Assembly: GCA_963681975.1 (NCBI GenBank) | Contig: OY820613.1 | Coordinates: 3,224,001-3,288,000, forward strand | Length of the DNA: 64,000 nucleotides | DNA from: JANELJ01 sp024511395 | GTDB taxonomy: Bacteria > Pseudomonadota > Gammaproteobacteria > GRL18 | Direction: 5' to 3' | Shown: in pieces, positions 16,067 through 25,010 of the stretch | Position numbering within the stretch: position 1 is the stretch's first letter | Layout: each line of letters opens with the position of its first letter | The notes under the pieces: generated by a model | Told to the model about the DNA's origin: nothing | Databases searched by the model: none | Seen by the model: only the letters and a program-made list of their open reading frames with translations | Translations under genes and position numbers: made by a program

Positions 16067-18487
16067 TTAAATATCGATATTTGTTACAGATAAAGCATTG
16101 TTTTCTATAAAGTTTCTTCTTGGTTCTACATGATCACCCATTAATGTGGTAAAGATTTCATCCGCTACTACAGCGTCTTCAATTCTTACCTGTAACAGAC
16201 GACGCACATTGGCATCCAGGGTAGTTTCCCATAACTGTTCCGGATTCATTTCACCCAGACCTTTATAGCGTTGTATATGTTGACCACGTTTGGATTCATT
16301 AATGAGCCATTTATGTGCTTCTTCAAATATGTCAACCTGTTTACGTTTTTCTCCTCGCTCTACTATGGCTTCACCCGGTGTTAGCAGGCCTTCAAGTTGT
16401 TCAGAAAAATCCATTAATGTTCTGTATTCACCTGAACGGAAAAAATCTGAGGGGATCATATATTCATGTTTAACCCCATGACGAACCTCATTAAACCGAA
16501 TATCAAAGTCATCTTCGTTTTTTGGTGCTACTTCAATTTCGTAGGCAATAGAAAAACTGTCAACCTGGTTAAGTTTGTCATGTAAATCAGCTGTCCACTG
16601 CTGGATTTTTTCTTTATCCTGTAAATCCTCATTTCTAATATGAGGCATTTTCATTAAAGTATCCAGAAAGCGCTCGTTATAACGACTGGCCAGACGATCC
16701 TTAATGGCATTAACAGCTAGATATTTTTTGCTCAAATCTTCCAGGGCAGTTCCTTTAATCGGTGGAACACCCTCAGCAGGGTAGAGTGCAGCCTTATCCA
16801 GAGCGACCTGAAGCAGATAATCATTTAACTCTGCATCATCTTTAACATATTTTTCCTGCTTGCCCTTTTTGATTTTATACAGAGGGGGCTGGGCAATATA
16901 GATATAACCATGTTCAATCAGTTCCGGCATCTGTCTGTAGAAAAAGGTCAACAGCAGGGTTCTGATATGAGAACCATCAACATCCGCATCGGTCATAATA
17001 ATAATTCGATGATAACGCAGTTTTTCTAAATTAAATTCATCCTTACCAATGCCGGTACCCATGGCTGTGATCAGTGTGCCTACCTCTGCTGATGACAGCA
17101 TTTTGTCAAAGCGGGCTTTTTCTACATTCAGAATTTTACCTTTTAATGGCAATATAGCCTGGGTTTTTCTATCTCTTCCCTGCTTGGCTGAACCACCAGC
17201 AGAATCCCCTTCCACCAGAAACAGTTCTGACAGGGCGGGATCTTTTTCCTGACAATCAGCCAGTTTTCCGGGTAAACCGGCAATATCCAGAGCACCTTTT
17301 CTACGTGTCATCTCCCTGGCTTTTCTTGCCGCATCTCTGGCTCTTGCTGCATCAATTATTTTTGAGGCAATGGCTTTGGAATCAGAAGGATTTTCAGCCA
17401 GAAACTCACTGAGTTTCTCTGCCATAACAGATTCCACAGCACTTTTAACTTCTGATGAAACTAGTTTATCTTTAGTCTGCGAAGAGAATTTTGGATCAGG
17501 AACCTTAACTGAAAGCACAGCAGTCAGTCCTTCCCGGGCATCATCCCCGGTTGTAGACACCTTGGCTTTTTTTGCAATACTGCTCTGTTCAATATACTGA
17601 TTTAAAGTACGTGTCAGTGCGGATCTGAAACCGGCAAGATGAGTTCCACCTTCTCTTTGCGGGATATTATTGGTATAACAAAAAATATTTTCCTGGTAGG
17701 TATCATTCCATTGCAGAGCCACTTCAACAGAAATATCATCCTTAACATTTGTAAAATAAACAATATTACTGTGCAAAGTGGTTTTATTTTTATTTAAATG
17801 CTCAACAAAGGCTTTAATACCACCGACATATTCAAACAGGTCACTTTTATCAACTTCTCTTTCATCTTTCAGGTTTATACACACACCTGAATTCAGAAAG
17901 GACAGCTCACGTAGACGCTTGGCCAGAATATCATAATGGTATTCTACATCACTGAAAATTACCTTACTGGGTAAAAAATATATTTCTGTACCGGTTTGAT
18001 CCGTTTCTTCAACTTCTTTTAATTCTGTAAGGGGTTCACCCATAGAATATTCTTGCTGATACTTTTTACCATTTCTACGAATGGTGAGTCGGACAGTTTC
18101 AGATAAGGCATTAACAACCGATATACCTACACCATGTAAACCACCTGAAACTTTATATGAGTTATCATCGAATTTACCGCCAGCATGCAGTACCGTCATA
18201 ATAACTTCTGCAGCTGAACGACCTTCTTCTTCGTGCATATCAACAGGAATTCCCCGTCCATCATCCCTTACACTAACACCGCCATCACTATGAATAATTA
18301 CATCTACAGAGCTACAATAACCAGCCAGAGCTTCATCAATTGAGTTATCAACGACTTCAAAAACCATATGATGCAATCCGGTACCATCATCCGTATCACC
18401 GATATACATTCCAGGTCGTTTTCTTACAGCATCCAGACCTTTTAAAACTTTAATATTCGAAGAATCGTAGGTTTTCTCTTCACTCAT
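16067..18487 (-). CDS. gyrB: DNA gyrase subunit B
   Basis: ATPase subunit of the type II topoisomerase that introduces negative supercoils. About 806 residues, full length. The GHKL ATPase domain shows VVDNSIDEALAG, VRDDGRGIPVD and the GGLHGVGISVVNALS lid. The TOPRIM metal site is EGDSAGGSAKQGRDR ... DADVDGSHIRTLLL, and the C terminus has QRYKGLGEMNPEQLWETT. The ATG at 18487 (SEEKTYDSSNIKVLKG) matches the family start better than the ATG ten codons upstream. Usual last gene of dnaA-dnaN-recF-gyrB, although a 280-bp gap with its own possible promoter and segregation sites separates it from recF. Confidence 0.97.
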   Translation of the reverse strand: MSEEKTYDSSNIKVLKGLDAVRKRPGMYIGDTDDGTGLHHMVFEVVDNSIDEALAGYCSSVDVIIHSDGGVSVRDDGRGIPVDMHEEEGRSAAEVIMTVLHAGGKFDDNSYKVSGGLHGVGISVVNALSETVRLTIRRNGKKYQQEYSMGEPLTELKEVEETDQTGTEIYFLPSKVIFSDVEYHYDILAKRLRELSFLNSGVCINLKDEREVDKSDLFEYVGGIKAFVEHLNKNKTTLHSNIVYFTNVKDDISVEVALQWNDTYQENIFCYTNNIPQREGGTHLAGFRSALTRTLNQYIEQSSIAKKAKVSTTGDDAREGLTAVLSVKVPDPKFSSQTKDKLVSSEVKSAVESVMAEKLSEFLAENPSDSKAIASKIIDAARARDAARKAREMTRRKGALDIAGLPGKLADCQEKDPALSELFLVEGDSAGGSAKQGRDRKTQAILPLKGKILNVEKARFDKMLSSAEVGTLITAMGTGIGKDEFNLEKLRYHRIIIMTDADVDGSHIRTLLLTFFYRQMPELIEHGYIYIAQPPLYKIKKGKQEKYVKDDAELNDYLLQVALDKAALYPAEGVPPIKGTALEDLSKKYLAVNAIKDRLASRYNERFLDTLMKMPHIRNEDLQDKEKIQQWTADLHDKLNQVDSFSIAYEIEVAPKNEDDFDIRFNEVRHGVKHEYMIPSDFFRSGEYRTLMDFSEQLEGLLTPGEAIVERGEKRKQVDIFEEAHKWLINESKRGQHIQRYKGLGEMNPEQLWETTLDANVRRLLQVRIEDAVVADEIFTTLMGDHVEPRRNFIENNALSVTNIDI

Positions 18488-18570
18488 ATATTGTATTTCT
18501 CCATCTTCTTCTTTCATCTGGCGTATAAATTTCGTTGAAATACACGCTAACAGTTCATGCTAATCTAGCT

Positions 18571-18599
18571 ATTATACTCGATCTATAGCCATTCCCTAA
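18571..18599 (-). promoter_or_regulatory. gyrB: possible gyrB promoter
   Basis: On the minus strand a perfect TATAAT (18571-18576) stands 84 bp upstream of the gyrB start. The hexamer 17 bp further upstream is TTAGGG, a weak -35. It is plausible because the gene has an unusually long leader region here, but only the -10 is convincing. Confidence 0.4.
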
Positions 18600-18748
18600 G
18601 GTTTCTTTTCCTTCAGTTATTCAGCATGATCAAGTGTTTTTTAAATCTTTTGTAACTATCCAGGTACTGTAGATTATCTGCAATCAGGCACAATTAGATA
18701 AGATAACACTAAATAGTTACTATCTTTTAATCACAGTTTACTGACAAC

Positions 18749-18757
18749 TTATCCACA
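18749..18757 (+). promoter_or_regulatory. DnaA box between gyrB and recF
   Basis: A perfect consensus DnaA site TTATCCACA, 11 bp from the parS site in the recF-gyrB gap. It could modulate gyrB or recF expression, or act as an accessory DnaA-binding site near the origin. Confidence 0.55.
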
Positions 18758-18768
18758 GACTTATCATC

Positions 18769-18784
18769 TGTTCCACGTGGAACA
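18769..18784. promoter_or_regulatory. parS centromere site 1
   Basis: The 16-bp perfect palindrome TGTTCCACGTGGAACA is the form of parS known from Pseudomonas, where ParB binds to start chromosome segregation. It lies in the recF-gyrB gap, about 4 kb from the presumed origin. The window also carries parA and parB. Confidence 0.9.
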
Positions 18785-18797
18785 ATTTTTCTTTTAT

Positions 18798-19922
18798 TTA
18801 ATACTTTATTAGTTTCACATGGAACATACCAGAATTTTCAAGCTTGCTAAAAATCTCGAACTTATTTTCATTTGTTGTTGTTATCATCTTTTGACAGTCT
18901 ATATCAGACAAAATCTCAGTAAATATTTTTAAATTTGTTTCATCTAATTCACTATCAATATCATCCAAAAGTAAGATTTTATGTTCTGTAGATTCTTCAA
19001 TATTTGATAGATATATAAATTGTGAGAGAATTAAACAAAGAATAACGATTTTTTTCTGGCCTCTTGAAAGTACATCCCTAGCCTGTTGTCTTCTGTATAA
19101 AATTTTTAACTCACTTCTGTGAGTGCCAAATCGAGTATTAGATGCATTCAAATCTTCTTCAAACTTACTAACCAGGTATTCACTATAATCAACATCTCTT
19201 GTCCATCCCTGGTAAAAGTCCAGACTTATATTTTCAGATAAGTCGTCCGAGAATCTTGAAATGATATTTCTAAATATAGGCTCAATATTCTTTATCTGTT
19301 TTTTTCTATATTGACTAAGTATATTGTTTAATTTTACTAATTGTGGATCCCAGCAATTAATTGTCTGTTTTTCTTTATCTGATACAGTCCCAGTATTAGG
19401 ATGTTTTATTACTAACTGCCTCAATAAATTATTTCTATTACTTAACACTTTTTTATAATCACGCCATTGATTAATAAAGTCTGGTTCCACGTGGAACACA
19501 CCCCAGTCAATAAATTTTCTTCTAATGGAAGGCCCTGAATCCAGGAGATTGAAACTTTCAGGTGTAATAAGACCAAGAAGAACTAATTGACTGACAGTTG
19601 AAATAGAGTAAATTTTAATAGAGTTTAATTTTAAAGTAGGTTGTACAAAATCTTTTGAACGGGATATAGCAAGCGTAAAATCATTACCATTAAAAGCAGT
19701 GAACTTTGAAAAAACAGTACAGTCAGATGAGTTTTCATTAATAAAAGTTTTATACTTGGAACTTCTGAAAGTTCTGGAACGTAAAAGTAAATAAATGGAT
19801 TCAAGTATGGTAGTTTTACCTGCACCATTTGAACCAAAAAAAATATTAAAAGAAGGGTAGAGTTGCAGGTTGTATTCTTTTAAATTTCTTGCGTTGTAGA
19901 TACGCAGTTCATCAAGAGGCAT
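18798..19922 (-). CDS. recF: DNA replication and repair protein RecF
   Basis: SMC-like ATPase that loads RecA at gaps together with RecO and RecR. The 374-residue product starts PLDELRIYNARNLKEYNLQL. It carries Walker A GSNGAGKTTILES near residue 30, the ABC-type signature LSRGQKKIVILCL and Walker B KILLLDDIDSELDE. Slightly longer than the E. coli protein and more AT-rich than its neighbours. It starts 6 bp after dnaN ends, so dnaA-dnaN-recF form one transcription unit. A parS site lies inside the coding region at 19484. Confidence 0.95.
   Translation of the reverse strand: MPLDELRIYNARNLKEYNLQLYPSFNIFFGSNGAGKTTILESIYLLLRSRTFRSSKYKTFINENSSDCTVFSKFTAFNGNDFTLAISRSKDFVQPTLKLNSIKIYSISTVSQLVLLGLITPESFNLLDSGPSIRRKFIDWGVFHVEPDFINQWRDYKKVLSNRNNLLRQLVIKHPNTGTVSDKEKQTINCWDPQLVKLNNILSQYRKKQIKNIEPIFRNIISRFSDDLSENISLDFYQGWTRDVDYSEYLVSKFEEDLNASNTRFGTHRSELKILYRRQQARDVLSRGQKKIVILCLILSQFIYLSNIEESTEHKILLLDDIDSELDETNLKIFTEILSDIDCQKMITTTNENKFEIFSKLENSGMFHVKLIKY
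18812..18825. promoter_or_regulatory. degenerate parS-like site
   Basis: GTTTCACATGGAAC is an imperfect palindrome of the parS type: one half matches the GTTTCAC form, the other the GTGGAAC form with one change. It lies inside the 3' end of recF, 28 bp from parS site 1. ParB binding here is possible but weak at best. Confidence 0.4.
19484..19497. promoter_or_regulatory. parS centromere site 2, inside recF
   Basis: A perfect 14-bp palindrome GTTCCACGTGGAAC embedded in recF coding sequence. It is identical to the core of site 1, 715 bp away. parS sites inside coding regions near the origin are common in Pseudomonas-like genomes. Confidence 0.9.
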
Positions 19923-19928
19923 AAAAAA

Positions 19929-21053
19929 TTACAGCCTCATAGGCATAACTACGTATTTAGCCGTATCATTATTTAAGCCCTGAATTAAGCAGCTGCTATT
20001 GGCATCGGTTAAACTTAAACTTACTTGGTCATCATAAATAGCATTTAGGGCATCAACCAGATAATCTACATTAAAACCAATAGTAAATTCATCGCCTTTA
20101 TAGTCAACTGGAATATATTCTTCTGCTTCTTCCTGTTCAGGATTATGCACAACTGCAATTAGATTATCCACCGAAAATTCCAGCCTGGCTGCTTTATATT
20201 TCTCAGTTGATAAAACTGCAATCCTCGCCAGTGACTGTTTAAACATCTGTCGATCAACAATAATGTTTTTTGTACACAGTTCAGTGGCTGGAATAACTCT
20301 CTGGTAGCCAGGAAACCGACCATCAATTAGCTTAGTGGTAAAATCCAGTTTTTCAAAACCAATATGCATATGACTGGATGATATGGACAAACGTATTAAC
20401 TGTTCAGTATCTGACAGTAATCGATTGAGTTCAGTAATAGCCTTACGGGGAATAATGAGCTGTATGGTAGTGTCTTTAGGTATATTAATTAAATTTGTCA
20501 GGCAATCTAAAGCACTATAGGCCAGGCGATGTCCATCAGTTGCAACCGTTCTCAGTTCGTTGTTATAAACTTCAAATAACAGACCATTAAGATAATAACG
20601 CACATCCTGGTTGGCCATAGAAAACTGAGTTGCATCAATAAGTTGTTTTAAATCCCGTTGAGATATGCTCATTTCGGAAGTCGAAGTCATGGGATCTAAA
20701 TTTGGAAAATTTTCTGCTGCCAGGATAGCAAGCATAAAACGGCTTTTTTTGGCTTTTAGAACCAGTTTATTTTCTTTTAATTCAAAATTTAAATCTATAC
20801 CACTGTCCAGGTTCTTACAGATATCAAATAATTTTTTTGCCGGTACCGTAAAAACCAGACCAACCGATTTATCCTCAATAGGGAACGATGTGCTTATTTC
20901 GACTTCCAGATCAGTACCTGTAATTTTAAAAGTACCACCACTGATATTTACCAGAATATTAGATAATATCGGCATAGTCTGACGTTTTTCCACAACACCG
21001 ATAACCAATTGTATGGCCGGTAGTAAGTTATCAATAGCAATTGAAAAATTCAT
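19929..21053 (-). CDS. dnaN: DNA polymerase III beta subunit (sliding clamp)
   Basis: Ring-shaped processivity clamp that tethers DNA polymerase III. The 374-residue product begins NFSIAIDNLLPAIQLVIGVV with MPILSNILVNISGGTFKITG. It includes ATDGHRLAYS of the second domain and DGRFPGYQRVIP of the third, and ends with the canonical AKYVVMPMRL. Start 40 bp downstream of the dnaA stop, 6 bp before recF. Confidence 0.97.
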   Translation of the reverse strand: MNFSIAIDNLLPAIQLVIGVVEKRQTMPILSNILVNISGGTFKITGTDLEVEISTSFPIEDKSVGLVFTVPAKKLFDICKNLDSGIDLNFELKENKLVLKAKKSRFMLAILAAENFPNLDPMTSTSEMSISQRDLKQLIDATQFSMANQDVRYYLNGLLFEVYNNELRTVATDGHRLAYSALDCLTNLINIPKDTTIQLIIPRKAITELNRLLSDTEQLIRLSISSSHMHIGFEKLDFTTKLIDGRFPGYQRVIPATELCTKNIIVDRQMFKQSLARIAVLSTEKYKAARLEFSVDNLIAVVHNPEQEEAEEYIPVDYKGDEFTIGFNVDYLVDALNAIYDDQVSLSLTDANSSCLIQGLNNDTAKYVVMPMRL

Positions 21054-21093
21054 TCTGGTTTATCCCTGAAACAAACACTATTTATATAATACA

Positions 21094-22536
21094 TTATGAA
21101 GTCAGCTGTCTGTGTAGATTTATATAATCTTCTTCTACAATAACTTCTTCACTTCTTAATTCTTCTATTTTTCTGCAGGCATATAATACCGTTGTATGAT
21201 CACGTCCACCAAAAGCATCTCCAATTTCAGGCAGACTATGACTGGTTAAACTCTTGGCCAGTGCCATGGCAATTTGCCTGGGTCTGGCTACAGAACGAGT
21301 ACGTCGTTTGGAATGCAGATCAGCTACTCTTATTTTATAGTATTCAGCGACAGTTTTCTGTATATTTTCTATAGAAACCTGCTTATCCTGTAAAGTAATT
21401 AAATCATGCAGGGCTAACTTGGCAAACTCAACACTGATCTTCTGACCCTGAAAACGAGCTGTAGCAATAACCCTTCTTAATGCACCTTCAAGTTCTCGAA
21501 TATTAGAACGGATACGCTGGGCAATAAAAAAGGCAACGTCCTGGGATAAATCAATTTCTGCCTGAGCCGCTTTCGATATCAGAATGGCTACCCGGGTTTC
21601 AGTATCAGGTAGGTCGATGGCAACCGTAAGCCCCCAACCAAAACGTGACTTGAGCCTGTCTTCAAGACCCGACACTTCTTTTGGAAAAGTATCGCAGGTC
21701 ATAATGATCTGTTTCTGACCTTCTAATAAAGCATTAAAAGTATGGAAGAACTCTTCCTGGGTTCTTTCCTTACCGGCAAAAAACTGAATATCATCAATCA
21801 GTAAAACATCTACTGAACGATAAAAGTTTTTAAACTGATCAATAGTTTTGTTCTGAAGGGCAGTGATCATTTCCTGTACAAAACGTTCAGAGTGAAGATA
21901 AATTACCCTTGACGAAGGATTCTCGGCCATAATAATATTGCCAAGAGCGTGGATAAGATGGGTTTTACCCAAACCCACACCGCCATAAATTAGAAAAGGA
22001 TTGTAGTTATTATTACTGCCGCCTTCATTAATTGTCTCCACAATCTGCAAAGCGGCTGCCCGGGCCAGCATATTACATTTACCTTCAACAAAATTGTCAA
22101 AGGACATTTCCTTATTCAGGGCAGACTGGTATTTTTTAATATTAGCCTGGGTTGCAGAGGAATCTCCACTGGCTTTTACCGCATGATTGATAACGCTGGT
22201 AAAGGAACCATCAGACTGGTTTTGTTCGCTTCGGTCAGCAGAGGATGTTTTCTTTGTCTGGGTAGTTTTAGTCTCACTGACATCAGATTTTTTATTAGTA
22301 CCCATCTGCAGTTCGACGATAATCAAATTATCAGATAATTTAGAAATTATTTTAGAAATATCGGCAAGAAACTTTCTTTTTACGAAATCAATGACAAATT
22401 TATTTGGCGCAAAAAGAACCAGTTTTGTTTCAGATACCAATTTAGCCTGCAGAGGCAATACCCAGATTTTATACTCCTGAGCAGGAATTTCCTTCTCTAA
22501 AGTCTGCAGACACTTATCCCAAATATCAAAGTTCAT
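21094..22536 (-). CDS. dnaA: chromosomal replication initiator protein DnaA
   Basis: AAA+ protein that binds DnaA boxes and opens oriC. The 480-residue product has domain I (WDKCLQTLEKEIPAQEYKIW), a variable linker (about residues 90-135) and the ATPase domain with Walker A GGVGLGKTHLIHALGN, Walker B DVLLIDDIQFFAGK and the sensor/arginine-finger region EDRLKSRFGWGL. The DNA-binding domain IV carries the signature GGRDHTTVLYACRKIEEL. It points away from rpmH, with the presumed origin upstream of it. Confidence 0.97.
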   Translation of the reverse strand: MNFDIWDKCLQTLEKEIPAQEYKIWVLPLQAKLVSETKLVLFAPNKFVIDFVKRKFLADISKIISKLSDNLIIVELQMGTNKKSDVSETKTTQTKKTSSADRSEQNQSDGSFTSVINHAVKASGDSSATQANIKKYQSALNKEMSFDNFVEGKCNMLARAAALQIVETINEGGSNNNYNPFLIYGGVGLGKTHLIHALGNIIMAENPSSRVIYLHSERFVQEMITALQNKTIDQFKNFYRSVDVLLIDDIQFFAGKERTQEEFFHTFNALLEGQKQIIMTCDTFPKEVSGLEDRLKSRFGWGLTVAIDLPDTETRVAILISKAAQAEIDLSQDVAFFIAQRIRSNIRELEGALRRVIATARFQGQKISVEFAKLALHDLITLQDKQVSIENIQKTVAEYYKIRVADLHSKRRTRSVARPRQIAMALAKSLTSHSLPEIGDAFGGRDHTTVLYACRKIEELRSEEVIVEEDYINLHRQLTS

Positions 22537-22636
22537 AAATTAACCTGTTCAAGAAAAAAACAAAAAATTCTATGGTTTTTTTACAATTATAAAGCAAAAA
22601 AACACACAAAAATACAAAAATAATTTAGAATTATCC

Positions 22637-22645
22637 TGTGGATAA
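22637..22645 (-). promoter_or_regulatory. DnaA box
   Basis: TGTGGATAA, the exact reverse complement of the consensus TTATCCACA, about 100 bp upstream of dnaA in the presumed origin. It may also serve in dnaA autoregulation. Confidence 0.65.
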
Positions 22646-22727
22646 GTCGGTGAGTAAACACTCTAAAACCTGGATATAAAATATTTATAAGTCATCACTT
22701 TGTATAAATCTAAAAAACATCCACATT

Positions 22728-22736
22728 TTATTCACA
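22728..22736 (+). promoter_or_regulatory. DnaA box (TTATTCACA)
   Basis: Matches the relaxed consensus TTWTNCACA, 83 bp from the first box and opposite in direction. A poorer ATCCACA-type site lies just before it near 22720. Confidence 0.5.
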
Positions 22737-22924
22737 GACATAACACAGTTTATCTGTGTAGTTTGAAAGTAATTAAGCTGCTGTTTCAGAAAGAGTTTAA
22801 ATGCTTGTTAACAGAAAATAGCATGCCTAATAATAAAAATAAATATATATAATCTATATTATTAAAACTCCCTGTTTCGTATTACAGTATAAAAGAAACA
22901 AAATAAGAACTTAATAAATAATTA

Positions 22925-24422
22925 GTCTGCCCTGAATAAAACATAGTGCATTGATTTATAAAGAAATATTTCTTGATTATGGGTGTTAAATTTGCAGGTT
23001 TTTGGTAAAATAAGCCTTATTACCTTGCAAATTTCCAGACCAGAATGAAGCCAGAGAAACAGCCAAAAATACCTCAGGAAGACCTGTTCAGGATGCGCCT
23101 TGAAAACATGCTGGACATAAACCATGAGTTGATTAAGTTATCAAAACACATAGATTGGGAAAGTCCTGATAAAGAATGGGGCGCTCTGTTTGTATCCACT
23201 AAAGGTGCTCCTGCCATACGCACTCGATTGATTGCAGGATTGCATTACCTGAAACACCTGCATGATTTATCGGATGAACAGGTAGTAAAAGGCTGGACAG
23301 AAAATCCGTACTGGCAGTATTTCTGTGGTGAAGAATACTTTCAGCATAAAATGCCTATACACCCTGTGACCATGACCAAATGGCGTAACCGGCCGGGTAA
23401 ATCAGGCAGTGAAAAATTACTGATTGAAACCATTAAAGCCGGACTAAAGAGTAAAACCATAAAGCCTGGCAGTTTAAAGAAAGTCACGGTAGATACTACC
23501 GTACAGGAAAAGAACATCGCTTTTCCAACCGATTCAAAGCTCCTGAACAAAGCCAGAGAAAACCTTGTTAAACTGTCCAAAGAGCACGGTATTAAACTGC
23601 GCCAGAACTATAATCGGGTTGGGCCGCAATATGTACTAATGGCCAGTCGTTATGCTTATGCAAAACAGTTTAAACGCATGAAGAAAATGAACAATAAACT
23701 GAAATCCCGTTTAGGTCGTGTTAAACGGGATATTGAACGACAACTGCCCAATTATTCTGTTGATATTCAGTCTCTGTTTGAAGTAGCTCTAAAACAGGCT
23801 CAGAAACTGATTGAGCAGGAGCAGCACAGTAAGAACAAGCTTTACAGTTTACATGCACCGGAAGTCGAGTGTATCAGTAAAGGCAAAGCTCATAAGCCTT
23901 ATGAATTTGGAGTTAAAACCAGTATCGCGGTAACTAACAAGGAAGGCTTTGTTATTGGCGCTCAAAGTTGTACGGGCAATCCTTATGATGGACATACTCT
24001 ACTGCCACAACTGGAACAGATAAAACAGTTTACAGCCGTACAACCGGAACAATGTTTTGTTGATCGGGGTTATCGTGGACATGAGGTAAAAGATACGAAA
24101 GTTTTTATCTCAGGTCAGAAGCGAGGCGTTACCCGAAGTATTAAAAAGGCATTAAAACGGCGCAGTGCGATTGAGCCTGAAATTGGTCATATGAAAAATG
24201 ATGGTCGTTTAGACCGCTGCTACCTCAAAGGTGCAGTCGGTGATGCCATTAATATGGTTATGGTGGCCGCTGGTCATAACTTAAGAAAGATCCTCAATAA
24301 GCTCCGGCTTTTGTGGCTCAAAATTATTTCCGGTTTGATGGGGTATTTTATCAAACCAAGGCAATCAGCTGCTTTAAACCTGGCTTGATGTCAGGCTTAA
24401 AACGGTATTATTCAGGTTGAAC
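22925..24422 (+). mobile_element. IS5/IS1182-like element, copy 3, inside the oriC gap
   Basis: Full-length (1498 bp) copy with standard GT...AC ends. The flanking hexamers are TAATTA (22919-22924) and TATTTA (24423-24428), differing at one central base. It lies between the DnaA-box side and the rpmH-promoter side of the presumed origin. Confidence 0.92.
23045..24388 (+). CDS. IS5/IS1182-like transposase, copy 3
   Basis: Intact 447-residue transposase. The N-terminal DUF772-like region contains IRTRLIAGLHYLKHLHDLSD and FCGEEYFQHKMPIHP. The DDE catalytic residues are in VTVDTTVQEKN (D), CFVDRGYRGHE (D) and RSAIEPEIGHMKND (E). A basic coiled linker (KQFKRMKKMNNKLKSRLGR) separates the first two. 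The four open copies in this window are nearly identical, so transposition is recent. The family is placed in the IS5/IS1182 group by motif only; the exact subgroup is not certain. Confidence 0.9.
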   Translation: MKPEKQPKIPQEDLFRMRLENMLDINHELIKLSKHIDWESPDKEWGALFVSTKGAPAIRTRLIAGLHYLKHLHDLSDEQVVKGWTENPYWQYFCGEEYFQHKMPIHPVTMTKWRNRPGKSGSEKLLIETIKAGLKSKTIKPGSLKKVTVDTTVQEKNIAFPTDSKLLNKARENLVKLSKEHGIKLRQNYNRVGPQYVLMASRYAYAKQFKRMKKMNNKLKSRLGRVKRDIERQLPNYSVDIQSLFEVALKQAQKLIEQEQHSKNKLYSLHAPEVECISKGKAHKPYEFGVKTSIAVTNKEGFVIGAQSCTGNPYDGHTLLPQLEQIKQFTAVQPEQCFVDRGYRGHEVKDTKVFISGQKRGVTRSIKKALKRRSAIEPEIGHMKNDGRLDRCYLKGAVGDAINMVMVAAGHNLRKILNKLRLLWLKIISGLMGYFIKPRQSAALNLA

Positions 24423-24582
24423 TATTTAGTTTTTATATAGAAATTGTTTATCAGGAATTATTAAAAATTCATGGAATAATTAGTATTTACTAATTTACAC
24501 AATAACCATATGAATGATAGGATATTTAACCATAGTATACTCCAACTACAGAAGTAGATATAATATTTAAAGTATTTAATTA

Positions 24583-24612
24583 TTGACTAATAATATGTAA
24601 AGACCGTATAAT
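24583..24612 (+). promoter_or_regulatory. rpmH: rpmH promoter
   Basis: TTGACT (24583-24588), an 18-bp spacer and a perfect TATAAT (24607-24612), 72 bp upstream of the rpmH start. It is a strong sigma-70-type promoter, fitting a highly expressed ribosomal protein gene. The IS in the origin gap ends 160 bp upstream and does not disturb it. Confidence 0.8.
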
Positions 24613-24684
24613 AGCCGGCTCACAAAAGAGCCTTATGGGGTATTTTTGATAATTTTTTAAAGAGTGATACTCGGGTAAATAGCT

Positions 24685-24819
24685 ATGAAAAGAACATTCC
24701 AACCAAGTAACCTGAAGCGTAAGCGTACTCACGGTTTTCGTGCCCGTATGGCTACCAAGGCAGGTCGTAAAGTTTTAAATGCACGTCGTGCTAAAGGCCG
24801 TCATAAGTTAGCTGTATAA
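24685..24819 (+). CDS. rpmH: 50S ribosomal protein L34
   Basis: 44-residue ribosomal protein. The sequence begins KRTFQPSNLKRKRTHGFRAR and ends GRHKLAV, the standard L34 pattern, very rich in Arg and Lys. It is first in the conserved rpmH-rnpA-yidD-yidC-mnmE order. Confidence 0.97.
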   Translation: MKRTFQPSNLKRKRTHGFRARMATKAGRKVLNARRAKGRHKLAV

Positions 24820-24834
24820 TTTTGTCCTCTGCTT

Positions 24835-24863
24835 CACAGGTTTTTAAGTATTAAAAACCTGTG
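24835..24863 (+). terminator. hairpin after rpmH
   Basis: A 13-bp perfect stem (CACAGGTTTTTAA / TTAAAAACCTGTG) with a 3-base loop, 15 bp past the rpmH stop. No U-run follows, so it may be an attenuator, RNA-stabilising or processing hairpin that lowers expression of rnpA relative to rpmH, not a full terminator. Confidence 0.5.
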
Positions 24864-25010
24864 ATACCCAGTCGCTAAATCATCAGGATACATTCTGGCC
24901 CAATCAAGCTGTAGAAACTAATTTTTGTTAGAAATTTTAGTCAAATTACATTGATTTTCTGTCTTACAGTAGTTGGTTATAACACCTGATCACGAGAATG
25001 CCTGAAAAAA

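Larger units (their letters stand above)
22537..24684. other. presumed oriC region between dnaA and rpmH, split by an IS
   Basis: Divergent dnaA and rpmH flank an AT-rich gap, the usual place of oriC in many gammaproteobacteria. The dnaA side (22537-22924) holds two good DnaA boxes and long A/T tracts. The rpmH side (24423-24684) is AT-rich and holds the rpmH promoter. A full IS5/IS1182-like copy (22925-24422) separates them. Without the IS the gap would be about 650 bp. Genes on both sides point away from the gap, as expected for leading-strand genes. Functional origin status is inference. Confidence 0.65.
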
